NCBI GenBank assembly: GCA_945895265.1
Contig: CAMDEF010000009.1
Span: forward strand, 49,900 to 113,899
Direction: 5' to 3'
DNA length: 64,000 bases
DNA from: Bordetella parapertussis
GTDB taxonomy: Bacteria > Pseudomonadota > Gammaproteobacteria > Burkholderiales > Burkholderiaceae_B
Below are positions 53,523 through 61,264 of the stretch, one piece after another (the first letter of the stretch is position 1; each line of letters starts with the position of its first letter). The translations under genes and the position numbers were made by a program. A model generated the notes under the pieces. That model saw only the letters and a program-made list of their open reading frames with translations, did not search any database and was not told the origin of the DNA.

Positions 53523-54083
53523 ATGCAGAAACATCGCGAACTTAACGACTGGCTGACATACCCCTCTCCCAGTGCCTCACAACTGCAACGCCAGTGGCTG
53601 AGTCGACCGGGTGCCCTGACCCAAGGGCTACGCCAACTCGGCGAACTTAATTTGCGCGTGCTGTCTGAAAAAGTGTGTCGCGCCAAGCGCCCAGAGGCGA
53701 CCAGGCTTAGACTGAGCGTAGGGTCTGCGCTCTGGCAACGCGAGGTGTGCATGTCGATCGGTGGGATTGATTGCGTGGTTGCCTATAGCGTGACGCGACT
53801 CACCGCGACGCAAGGCCACTGGCAGGCCCTCAAGCGCCTGCGCAATCGCCCGCTAGCTGACATTTTGTATAACGACCGCGCGATTATCCGCTCTCACTTT
53901 GAGTTTTCGTCACCCAAGCTCGGCACGCCGTTATATCAGCTCACTCAAGCAGAGACGGCCGCGGGCTCGCGTGTGTTGGCCCGCCGTTCAGTGTTTGTCC
54001 GTGCCAACCAGCCCCTACTCGTTGCCGAGGCGTTTTTGCCATCCTTTTGGGCAATGGCTCAGCGAGCAGCGTTGGCAGGTTAA
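53523..54083 (+). CDS. ubiC: Chorismate lyase
   Basis: Cleaves chorismate to 4-hydroxybenzoate and pyruvate, the entry to ubiquinone synthesis. The 186-residue protein starts MQKHRELNDWLTYPSPSASQL with LSRPGALTQGLRQLG, the family N-terminal motif; REVCMSIGGIDCVVAYSV and the C-terminal ARRSVFVRANQPLLVAEAFLPSFW are standard. Its product feeds UbiA, which is elsewhere in the window. The stop overlaps the end of the DsrE-family gene on the other strand by four bases. Confidence 0.9.
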   Translation: MQKHRELNDWLTYPSPSASQLQRQWLSRPGALTQGLRQLGELNLRVLSEKVCRAKRPEATRLRLSVGSALWQREVCMSIGGIDCVVAYSVTRLTATQGHWQALKRLRNRPLADILYNDRAIIRSHFEFSSPKLGTPLYQLTQAETAAGSRVLARRSVFVRANQPLLVAEAFLPSFWAMAQRAALAG

Positions 54084-54454
54084 TACGTGAGCACTGTCGT
54101 GTCGGCCTGCGCCACACGCTCTAGCATCGTCACCATCCCAATCACAGTTTGACAGCCCTCAACCATATCGGTTGGCTCTAGGCCGCGATCACGCATGGCG
54201 GTGCTACAGAGATAGACCTTTGCACCCGAACGGGTGGCGTCTTCGATGTAGGCAGATAGTGGACGATTCAGCGGTGCGACCGCTTGATGCCTAGCCGTGT
54301 TGTCGCGCACAAATAAGTCAACACAAGCACCCAAAGCATGAATCTCGACAGGCCAGTCCATTGCCGCCGCACTTGCTGCCAGCATGAATGGCGTCGCCGC
54401 CAATTGGGGCGCAGACGCATGGCTTTGCCACAACTGCAGTACCAACGAGGTCAT
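54080..54454 (-). CDS. DsrE/F-family sulfurtransferase-like protein
   Basis: The 124-residue protein has a DsrE-fold pattern: LVLQLWQSHASAPQLAATPFMLAASAAAMDW, then IHALGACVDLFVRD, then VYLCSTAMRDRGLEPTDMVEGCQTVIGM and the C-terminal TVLTY. Cys44, Cys83 and Cys101 are candidates for sulfur or selenium carriage. I chose the ATG with GAGG eight bases upstream. It lies 78 bp after the GcvH-like gene at the end of the sel/fdn run, suggesting a role in thiol or selenol transfer, but the function is inferred. Confidence 0.75.
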   Translation of the reverse strand: MTSLVLQLWQSHASAPQLAATPFMLAASAAAMDWPVEIHALGACVDLFVRDNTARHQAVAPLNRPLSAYIEDATRSGAKVYLCSTAMRDRGLEPTDMVEGCQTVIGMVTMLERVAQADTTVLTY

Positions 54455-54532
54455 ACCAGCCTCACCGCACGTTCGAGCTTGGCACGCCAATTCATGAAAT
54501 TCCCCTCAGGCAACGATCGGCTACCAACAGCG

Positions 54533-54997
54533 TCATGACGAACCCAACGACCGTTTGAAATCGGCCAGCGAGGTCATCCCATGCAAATCCATCAACTCAT
54601 GTGCACGCACGGCAACCTCAGTACCACTGAGCAACACGCTTCGCGCCTGTGCTGAATCGTCGGGTTCAAGACGCACCAGCCAGTTCATGTAGGGGCTTCG
54701 ATTCACTTTAAACGGAGTGGTCTCAAGCGGCGTATTGATTTCGGCAATGACACAGGCAAAGGGCGTGCGCACCGATAGGATGGTTTTTGCAACCTCAACC
54801 AACGCGAAGGCTTTGTTCGCCTCGATCTCGCGCCCAAGCGGTCGGGGATTAAACATGTATAAATCACCAACCAAGGCCAACCCAAAGGCCGTTAAACCTG
54901 CCTCTAGTTGCCCACCACCCGAGTCACGAAACCAAACATTGAGTTCGTTGTCGTACATCAGATCATCTGGAAACTCACACCCACGAATATCAGCCAC
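54533..54997 (-). CDS. GcvH/LbpA-like lipoyl-carrier protein
   Basis: The 154-residue protein (GTG start) resembles the H-protein-like lipoate-binding proteins: GCEFPDDLMYDNELNVWFRD, GLTAFGLALVGDLYMFNPRP and ALVEVAKTILSVRTPF, where Lys71 is the likely lipoylation site; EINTPLETTPFKVNRSPYMN and WLVRL follow. It is not accompanied by gcvT or gcvP, so a true glycine-cleavage role is unlikely. LbpA of the sHdr sulfur-oxidation pathway is the closest-looking relative. It begins 23 bp downstream of selC on the same strand and precedes a DsrE-family gene. Confidence 0.75.
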   Translation of the reverse strand: MADIRGCEFPDDLMYDNELNVWFRDSGGGQLEAGLTAFGLALVGDLYMFNPRPLGREIEANKAFALVEVAKTILSVRTPFACVIAEINTPLETTPFKVNRSPYMNWLVRLEPDDSAQARSVLLSGTEVAVRAHELMDLHGMTSLADFKRSLGSS

Positions 54998-55020
54998 GCG
55001 ATTAGCGCCCTTTCAAAATT

Positions 55021-55117
55021 TGGCGGAAGAGTATGGGAGTCGAACCCACCAAGGACTGTACGACAGCCCCTCCCGGATTTGAAGTCCGGACGTCCCACCC
55101 GAGAGCGTGACTCTTCC
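55021..55117 (-). tRNA. selC: Selenocysteine tRNA, tRNA-Sec(UCA), CCA encoded
   Basis: The gene reads GGAAGAGT at the 5' end pairing with ACTCTTCC at the 3' end, an 8-bp acceptor stem unique to tRNA-Sec, then discriminator G and encoded CCA. The anticodon arm is CCGGA-CTTCAAA-TCCGG with anticodon TCA (minus-strand complement of 55080-55082). A long variable arm (GGGGCTGT/ACAGTCC) and a T arm with GTTCGACT follow. At 97 nt it matches bacterial selC. It lies directly downstream of selB. Confidence 0.97.
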
Positions 55118-55185
55118 TATGTCTTGCACTTTATCAGATTCGCGCTGACAACTACAGGATTCAAGGTGCCAGCGTACAACAGACC

Positions 55186-57132
55186 TTAGTTTGAACCTGA
55201 CTCGCCAAACAACCCCGCATTACGCACAATCCGGTGGTCTTTCTCAACGCTTCGACTATCGCGACCATTTGCGACGACACGGCGCGTTAACCCAATGCGA
55301 TCAAACGCCTCTAGCACTTGAATCGCACGCTTGCGCCCAAGCCCCGAGGCGTCGCGAAACTGCACAACACTGACAGCCCCGTGAAGCTGCAGCAGGTCGC
55401 GCAAGACGTTTGCTAAGGCCACCATGGTTGCGTAAGGGTAAAACAAATCTTTGACCAACTGCACCACGAGTGAGGTGCGCGCTTGTTTTTTGAGTAAGAT
55501 GCGCAAACTCTCTTCGCTGGCTTGCACACTGACGGCCAAGTCGCGTACCCAAGGCGGATCAAAGCCTTGTTCGAGCATCTTCGGAAATATTTTTTGCCAA
55601 AGAATTTGCTCTGCTGCACTCAAGGTAATGCGATGTTCAGGCATGTGCGCAAAGCTACCGGTTAAGGCAATCGCACCCGTATCGATTTGGTACTGCGCCC
55701 ACGCCTTAAACACGGCAACGTCCAGAAATGGCAACGCCATGCGTCGCAGGCGTTCAAGCGCGACGCCAGGTTCATCGGGCTCTGCAAGATGAAATGCCTG
55801 CAGACTGCCGAGAATGCGTTCAGTCAGTTTGGTCTGGGCGCAGGCGCCAAGCACCATGTCAACTTGAGCCACCTTGAGCGTCACTGCGATCGGCTCGTTC
55901 AGGTGCGCAACAAGTTCTCGGGCATCGCGATTCATCGCGTTGGCCCATTGTTCAAGCGCAATCGGCACAAGCGAGCTACGTAACAGTGAATCAATCACCT
56001 CACCGGCCGACGCCTGACACAACACCTTCAGTGTATCGAGACGTTCGGGCGTTTTGCGTGCACGCACGGGGGGCGCGATATCTAACACTTGCGCCCCGGC
56101 AAGCGTCACGCGAGCACTACCATCACGCAGCACTAGCCGGTCATGCCAACAAAAAGGCAAGGCCCGCTCAAGTACACATTGCGCAAACCCAGACTGACCG
56201 GGCAGTAACTCGTTCGTATCCAATAAAATTAAACGCGCCACCACATGTTCACAGCCATGATGTAGCAAGACACGTTCGCCGTCTTTTAGGGCACGTTCAG
56301 AGTCGGCTGGCACACTGAGCAAACAATCAAGGCGCATGGTCTGGCGATTGAACTGTGGCGCAAGCAACCAATCACCTCGCTGAACCTGAACCAGTTCAAC
56401 GCCGGTGAGTACCAAGCCGCAACGCTGGCCTACAGTCGCCACGTCAGCGCTTTGATTTTGTGCATGGATCGATCTGACGCGAACCTCGAGCGCAGCATGC
56501 GCCAGCGCCAAGGTATCACCCACCTGCACCTGGCCGGCAATCACGGCTCCTGTCACCGCAACCCCAAGGCCTTTGACCACAAACACGCGATCAATCGCCA
56601 ACCGAAAATGTTTGGAGCGCTCGAGCGGCTGTTCAACCGCAAGCGCGAACAAGGCTTGCTTGAGCGCTTGTACGCCCAAGCCTTGGCGTGAAGACACCAC
56701 ATGACATGCGACGTCGCCAAACCGAGTCTGACCAACGTAGTTCGCGACCTCAGCGCGCACCTGCTCTGTGCGCGCGTCATCGACCATGTCCGCTTTGGTG
56801 ATTGCCACCGTTAAGCCGGCCACCCCCAACAAATCTAAAATTCTTAAGTGCTCGCGCGTCTGCGGCATGACGCCATCATCGGCTGCCACCACCAGCAAGC
56901 CGTGATCCATCCCCACCGCACCAGCCGCCATCGTGTGCACAAATTTTTCGTGACCCGGTACATCCACAAAGCCGATGATCTCGTTGAGCGCGTTGGGCGC
57001 GTACGCAAACCCAAGATCAATCGTCATCCCACGCGCTTTTTCTTCAGGCAGTCGATCGGCATCCACGCCCGTCAGGGCCTTCACGAGTGAGGTTTTGCCA
57101 TGATCAATATGGCCAGCGGTGCCGATGATCAT
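55186..57132 (-). CDS. selB: Selenocysteine-specific elongation factor SelB
   Basis: GTPase that delivers Sec-tRNA to UGA codons carrying a SECIS. It begins [22 protein letters not shown] (G1), then [15 protein letters not shown] (G3) and ITKADM (G4); domains II-III follow and a C-terminal set of winged helices ([50 protein letters not shown]) that would bind the SECIS. Length 648. It is 118 bp after the selA stop; relatives usually overlap. Confidence 0.96.
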   Translation of the reverse strand: MIIGTAGHIDHGKTSLVKALTGVDADRLPEEKARGMTIDLGFAYAPNALNEIIGFVDVPGHEKFVHTMAAGAVGMDHGLLVVAADDGVMPQTREHLRILDLLGVAGLTVAITKADMVDDARTEQVRAEVANYVGQTRFGDVACHVVSSRQGLGVQALKQALFALAVEQPLERSKHFRLAIDRVFVVKGLGVAVTGAVIAGQVQVGDTLALAHAALEVRVRSIHAQNQSADVATVGQRCGLVLTGVELVQVQRGDWLLAPQFNRQTMRLDCLLSVPADSERALKDGERVLLHHGCEHVVARLILLDTNELLPGQSGFAQCVLERALPFCWHDRLVLRDGSARVTLAGAQVLDIAPPVRARKTPERLDTLKVLCQASAGEVIDSLLRSSLVPIALEQWANAMNRDARELVAHLNEPIAVTLKVAQVDMVLGACAQTKLTERILGSLQAFHLAEPDEPGVALERLRRMALPFLDVAVFKAWAQYQIDTGAIALTGSFAHMPEHRITLSAAEQILWQKIFPKMLEQGFDPPWVRDLAVSVQASEESLRILLKKQARTSLVVQLVKDLFYPYATMVALANVLRDLLQLHGAVSVVQFRDASGLGRKRAIQVLEAFDRIGLTRRVVANGRDSRSVEKDHRIVRNAGLFGESGSN

Positions 57133-57250
57133 TGTCTTAACCCTACAGCGACCTCTAAGCCCTGCAAGCTGGCGTTTCTCGTTGCACTGAGCAGCAACAA
57201 GACCTTCGCCCGGCTGACCTGCGAGGACTGAGAGTTTTTAGTCACGCACT

Positions 57251-58702
57251 TCAACGTACTGTCACCAAACTTGTCGCTGCGGCTAACACGTGGCCGACGA
57301 ACACGGTCTCTTTGTCTGCGGTCAAGCAACGCAAATCTAACAGCAAGGTTTTCTCTGACAAGCGACCAATCACGGCCGTAGCTGATGCGCGTAGCAAACG
57401 CTCAAGACGCACAATATTCTTTTCGTGAGCCTTGGTGCTGGCTTCGATCGCCAAGGCAACCGAGGGTAACCGCTCAACGGGCAGAGACCCTGAGCCGATC
57501 TGCGACTTCACAGACTGCGCCTTAAGCGACAGCCCGCATTGCGTTAAGGCAGCATGTAACTGCGGAATCAGGCGCTCAGCCTGCGCTTGCATGTCACTCG
57601 CCGGCCGCGTCAGCAGTTGCAAGACTGATAAACGTTGTGGCAAGTTATCCGGATTGCGATAGAGTCGCAATACGGCCTCAAGCCCAGCAAGCGTGACCTT
57701 GCCCACGCGCAAGACGCGCTTGAGGGGATTTTTTTTAATTTTTTGGATCAAATCACGACGACCGACCAAAATGCCCGCCTGCGGCCCTCCAAGCAACTTG
57801 TCACAACTAAAGGTCACAAGGTCTGCACCCGCCTCAATCGCTTGTCTAGGGGTAGGCTCAGAGGGCAAGCCGTAGCGCGACAAGTCGAGTAGCGTACCCG
57901 AGCCTAAATCGACCACAAAGGGCAACTGACGCTCATGCGCGATACGTGCCAATTCGGTTTCTGGCACCTCAGCGGTAAACCCTTGCACCACATAGTTGCT
58001 TGTGTGCACCTTCATGAGCAGCGCAGTTTTGGCGTTGATCGCCTCTGCGAAATCTTTAGGATGTGTGCGGTTGGTGGTGCCAACCTCAGTGAGTTTCGCA
58101 CCCGCGCGTTTCATGATGTCGGGGATTCTAAACGCCCCGCCGATTTCAATCAGTTCGCCACGCGACACGATGGTCTCTTTGCGATTGGATAGCGCGTTAA
58201 GCAATAAAAACACGGCAGCTGCGTTATTGTTCACAACCGTTGCCGCCTCAGCACCCGTCAACTCACACAGCAGCTCTTCAACCAGTTCGTCGCGGTCGCC
58301 GCGCTTACCTTCGCCCAAGTCGTACTCAAGTGCACACGGCTCAGCGGCAGCACTCGCCATCGCTTCGATCACCTCAGGGGGCATCACAGCCCGTCCGAGA
58401 TTGGTATGAAGCACGGTACCCGTCAAATTGATGACCCGACGCAGATTAGGTGTCGCACGCGCTTTGAGTGTTTTCGCAATTTGCGCAAGCAAGAGCTCTA
58501 GATCGGGTTGGGTCGTGCGTTTGTTTTCAAGGCACTCTAGGCGCACCACCGACAGAGTTGAACGGGTGACGCGTAAGACCTCATCGCGGCCATATTGCAC
58601 CAGCCAATCTTCAGAACACTTGAGCGATAAGATCTTATCGACCGATGGTAACTGTGAGAGCCATTCAGACACGGGCGCACGCGCCACGGGTAGTTTGTTC
58701 AT
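57251..58702 (-). CDS. selA: L-seryl-tRNA(Sec) selenium transferase
   Basis: PLP enzyme converting seryl-tRNA(Sec) to selenocysteinyl-tRNA(Sec). It has LPSVDKILSLKCSEDW, RRVINLTGTVLHTNLGRAVMP, EYDLGEGKRGDRDELVEELLC, ETIVSRGELIEIGGAFRIPDIM and the PLP-Lys motif FSCDKLLGGPQAGILVGR. Length 483. It starts 14 bp after the fdhE stop, so it should be cotranscribed with the formate dehydrogenase genes. Confidence 0.96.
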   Translation of the reverse strand: MNKLPVARAPVSEWLSQLPSVDKILSLKCSEDWLVQYGRDEVLRVTRSTLSVVRLECLENKRTTQPDLELLLAQIAKTLKARATPNLRRVINLTGTVLHTNLGRAVMPPEVIEAMASAAAEPCALEYDLGEGKRGDRDELVEELLCELTGAEAATVVNNNAAAVFLLLNALSNRKETIVSRGELIEIGGAFRIPDIMKRAGAKLTEVGTTNRTHPKDFAEAINAKTALLMKVHTSNYVVQGFTAEVPETELARIAHERQLPFVVDLGSGTLLDLSRYGLPSEPTPRQAIEAGADLVTFSCDKLLGGPQAGILVGRRDLIQKIKKNPLKRVLRVGKVTLAGLEAVLRLYRNPDNLPQRLSVLQLLTRPASDMQAQAERLIPQLHAALTQCGLSLKAQSVKSQIGSGSLPVERLPSVALAIEASTKAHEKNIVRLERLLRASATAVIGRLSEKTLLLDLRCLTADKETVFVGHVLAAATSLVTVR

Positions 58703-58716
58703 GAAGGTTTGAATAC

Positions 58717-59652
58717 CTAAGTTGTTGAGGCCGGCTGACCCAATGTAAAAAATAAATTACGCCCAGTTCGAGCAAATCCTTCATTCGTTAGCGCCAGATC
58801 CAGGCTAATGGATGCGAGGTCGTCAGCGACCGCATCCACTAACGGCTCTTTCGCTTGAAACATTATTTTGAGGTAGCCACGACACACTTCGCAACACTCG
58901 CCCTGTAACGCACTGTCGCGCGTGTCACCGAGCATCGACACCTCTTTGGGTGTCTCGCAATTTGTGCAGCGTGCGCGCGGCGCATACCATTCGGAGGCGC
59001 AGAGCGAACAGATCAGATAACGATGCAGATCGCGCTCGCCCACTCGCACCACGCTCGCCACAGGATGAGACCCACACACTGGACACAGGCCGCTTTCACC
59101 CTTGTGGAATTCAACATACGCAGATAAAGTTTTTGTCTGCGTGGCCCACAATAACTGTAAGACGGCGCCAATAAAGGGAACTGCATCCGCAGGCAACGCC
59201 GACTCATCGGCGGCCAGCAAAGCCTTGGCCTGACGAATTTGATCAGCTACCCCTGTTTGTTTGACGCGCTCAAGGGCACCTCGCACACCAGCAGCCAGCG
59301 GTTGTGCCTCGAGGGTCTCGCTTAGTGCGTTCAACACAACCGACCACTGCGCCTCAGGCAACCAAGTGGTTATCGACAAGGGGGGTAACTTGTGAATCAT
59401 TGATTCACGTACAACGTTTTCGTCAAGCGGTTGTGGGGTCACCTTATCCAAACAATCCACCTGCGCTTGCATTAACTGGGCACAAAATGCCAGCCAGGGC
59501 GAATCATTTTGCTGTGCTGCCAGCACGTGCATGCGCTCAGCACGCGCGCGAAACATTTCAGCCGCATCGACCACCACCAACAAGGGGGTGTCATCATCGG
59601 GCATGCCTTGAATTTCACCAGGCTGTATCAGTTTGACTGCTTTAACGCTCAT
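58717..59652 (-). CDS. fdhE: Formate dehydrogenase accessory protein FdhE
   Basis: Chaperone needed for assembly of Sec-containing formate dehydrogenases. The 311-residue protein has four CxxC motifs: CPVCGSHPVASVVRVGERDL, YLICSLCASEWYAPRARCTN with CTNCETPKEV, and CCEVCRGYLKIMFQ, arranged as in the rubredoxin-like FdhE fold. It follows fdnI with a strong hairpin between. Its Shine-Dalgarno AAGGAAG is just upstream of the ATG. Confidence 0.93.
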   Translation of the reverse strand: MSVKAVKLIQPGEIQGMPDDDTPLLVVVDAAEMFRARAERMHVLAAQQNDSPWLAFCAQLMQAQVDCLDKVTPQPLDENVVRESMIHKLPPLSITTWLPEAQWSVVLNALSETLEAQPLAAGVRGALERVKQTGVADQIRQAKALLAADESALPADAVPFIGAVLQLLWATQTKTLSAYVEFHKGESGLCPVCGSHPVASVVRVGERDLHRYLICSLCASEWYAPRARCTNCETPKEVSMLGDTRDSALQGECCEVCRGYLKIMFQAKEPLVDAVADDLASISLDLALTNEGFARTGRNLFFTLGQPASTT

Positions 59653-59671
59653 GTTGCTATCTTCCTTAAAC

Positions 59672-59706
59672 GCACAAGGGGAAGAATATCAGTCTTCCCC
59701 TTGTGC
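59672..59706 (-). promoter_or_regulatory. Perfect 14-bp hairpin between fdnI and fdhE
   Basis: GCACAAGGGGAAGA pairs without mismatch with TCTTCCCCTTGTGC, with a seven-base loop. No U run follows in the leftward direction, and the stem ends 19 bp before the fdhE ATG. It may be an attenuator, an RNA-processing/stability element, or both. Confidence 0.75.
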
Positions 59707-59733
59707 TGACTGCTCAACAAACAACCAAAAGCG

Positions 59734-60360
59734 TTATTTGCCGCCGGTCACCTCTTTAAACCAGCCTGGATGATGCTTGCGTGCCCAAGCGCGGCTCACC
59801 ACCCCTGTCCACATTGCACCAATCGTACCCTTGACCCACAGCGCTGCATAGACATGGGCAATGATCGTCAAGATCAAGACCCAGGCCGACACCGCGTGCA
59901 CCAAAGCCGCCACACGGGTCACATCGACTGAAAAGTAATGTGAAAAGTAAGGCCGCCAAAATGCCAGGCCCGACACCACTAACAGGATCATGGTCAAGAC
60001 CATCACCCAGAAAGCAGCTTTTTGTCCGCCGTTGTAGCGCCCGACTTCAGGCAAGCGGTCATGATTTTTGTTTAACACGTCGCCGATCTGACTCAACCAC
60101 TTGCGGTCATTCGCATTGAGAACGTTGTGATGCCAAAATTTGAAAAAAATCAGCACAAACAACACAAACATTGCCGAACCGATAAATGGATGCAGAATTC
60201 TGGTCCATGAACCGCCACCAAACAAGCCTGTCAGAAAGAACATTGACGGATGAAACATCGCCAAGCCACCCAGTGTCGCCAACACAAACAAAATAGCGAT
60301 CAACCAATGATTCAAACGATCTGAACCCTTGTACCGCACCAATCCCTCTTGATTAGACAT
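59734..60360 (-). CDS. fdnI: Formate dehydrogenase-N gamma subunit (cytochrome b556)
   Basis: Inner-membrane diheme subunit that passes electrons to quinone. The 208-residue protein begins MSNQEGLVRYKGSDRLNHWL and has four transmembrane helices (residues 17-35, 53-75, 112-132 and 146-168 approx.). Hydrophobic His residues in helices I, II and IV (NHWLIA, HPFIG, HAVSAWV, IIAHVYAALWVKG) are the heme ligands expected. The start is 11 bp after the fdnH stop. Confidence 0.93.
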   Translation of the reverse strand: MSNQEGLVRYKGSDRLNHWLIAILFVLATLGGLAMFHPSMFFLTGLFGGGSWTRILHPFIGSAMFVLFVLIFFKFWHHNVLNANDRKWLSQIGDVLNKNHDRLPEVGRYNGGQKAAFWVMVLTMILLVVSGLAFWRPYFSHYFSVDVTRVAALVHAVSAWVLILTIIAHVYAALWVKGTIGAMWTGVVSRAWARKHHPGWFKEVTGGK

Positions 60361-60371
60361 GGTTCATCTCC

Positions 60372-61253
60372 TTAAGACTTCTTCGAGTCATCATGATCTT
60401 CATCGACCGTATCCGGGCCCTTGATCGCGTAATGAATCACACCAGCAAAGACGGTTGCTGCCATGGTTAACAGCGCAATCGGCTTCATGATGCCTTTCCA
60501 GAGCCCAACCGTTGACGAGATCTTTGGATCAGCCGGCAAGCCGTTGTAAGCCGTAGGCTTGTCGCCATGCGGCAGCACATACATCACGTGCGTGCCACCC
60601 ACACCTTGTGGGTTATACAAAGAAGCCTTGTCATAGCCACGACCGTTCAAATCTTTAATACGTTCGTTCGCGTATTTGATACGGTCATCTTTCGGGCCAA
60701 AGGTCAGAGCTTGTGTCGGGCAGGCTTTCACGCAGGCCGGTTCGTTACCAACTGACACGCGATCCGAACACAAGGTGCACTTGGTGGCCTTGTTAGTCGT
60801 TTGCGAAATCCTTGGCACATCGAACGGGCACCCTGCCACGCAGTAGCCGCAGCCAATGCACTTGTCAGAGTTGAAATCGACAATGCCATTATCAAGTTTG
60901 ACAATCGCACCCGGGCTCGGACAAGCCTTCAGGCAGCCTGGATCTTCGCAATGCATACAACCGTCTTTGCGAATCAACCAGTCGATGCCGCCTTTGGCGT
61001 TTTCGATTTCGTTAAACTTCATCACCGTCCAGGCATTCGCTCCGAGTTCAACCGGATTGTCATACGTGCCATCGGTGTCACCGATAACTGGACGGGTTTC
61101 GTTCCACTCCATACAGGCGACCTGACAGGCCTTGCAGCCAATGCAGCTCGAAATATCGATCAGCTTGGCGACATGAACTGTCTTGGCCGCCGAAGCGGGT
61201 GGAGTCATTGTCGTGGCAGACTGGGCGACGACTTGAAGTGCTTGAATTGCCAT
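60372..61253 (-). CDS. fdnH: Formate dehydrogenase-N beta subunit (four [4Fe-4S])
   Basis: Periplasmic-side electron-transfer subunit. The 293-residue protein has Cys clusters DISSCIGCKACQVACMEWNE, CMHCEDPGCLKACPSPGAI, CIGCGYCVAGCPFDVPR and KCTLCSDRVSVGNEPACVKACP, followed by a C-terminal transmembrane helix (ALLTMAATVFAGVIHYAI) that anchors it to the membrane. It starts 11 bp after the end of the alpha-subunit gene; an operon with it and fdnI is clear. Confidence 0.95.
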   Translation of the reverse strand: MAIQALQVVAQSATTMTPPASAAKTVHVAKLIDISSCIGCKACQVACMEWNETRPVIGDTDGTYDNPVELGANAWTVMKFNEIENAKGGIDWLIRKDGCMHCEDPGCLKACPSPGAIVKLDNGIVDFNSDKCIGCGYCVAGCPFDVPRISQTTNKATKCTLCSDRVSVGNEPACVKACPTQALTFGPKDDRIKYANERIKDLNGRGYDKASLYNPQGVGGTHVMYVLPHGDKPTAYNGLPADPKISSTVGLWKGIMKPIALLTMAATVFAGVIHYAIKGPDTVDEDHDDSKKS

Positions 61254-61264
61254 GTCGTATCCCC

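Noticed and set aside
54533..54997. Glycine cleavage H protein (gcvH) proper
   Set aside because: No gcvT/gcvP neighbour. The sequence, including GCEFPDDLMYDNE at the start, looks more like the lipoate-binding LbpA type.
57129..57329. Small leftward ORF across the selA-selB junction
   Set aside because: It overlaps the end of selA in another frame and has a basic composition without recognisable motifs.
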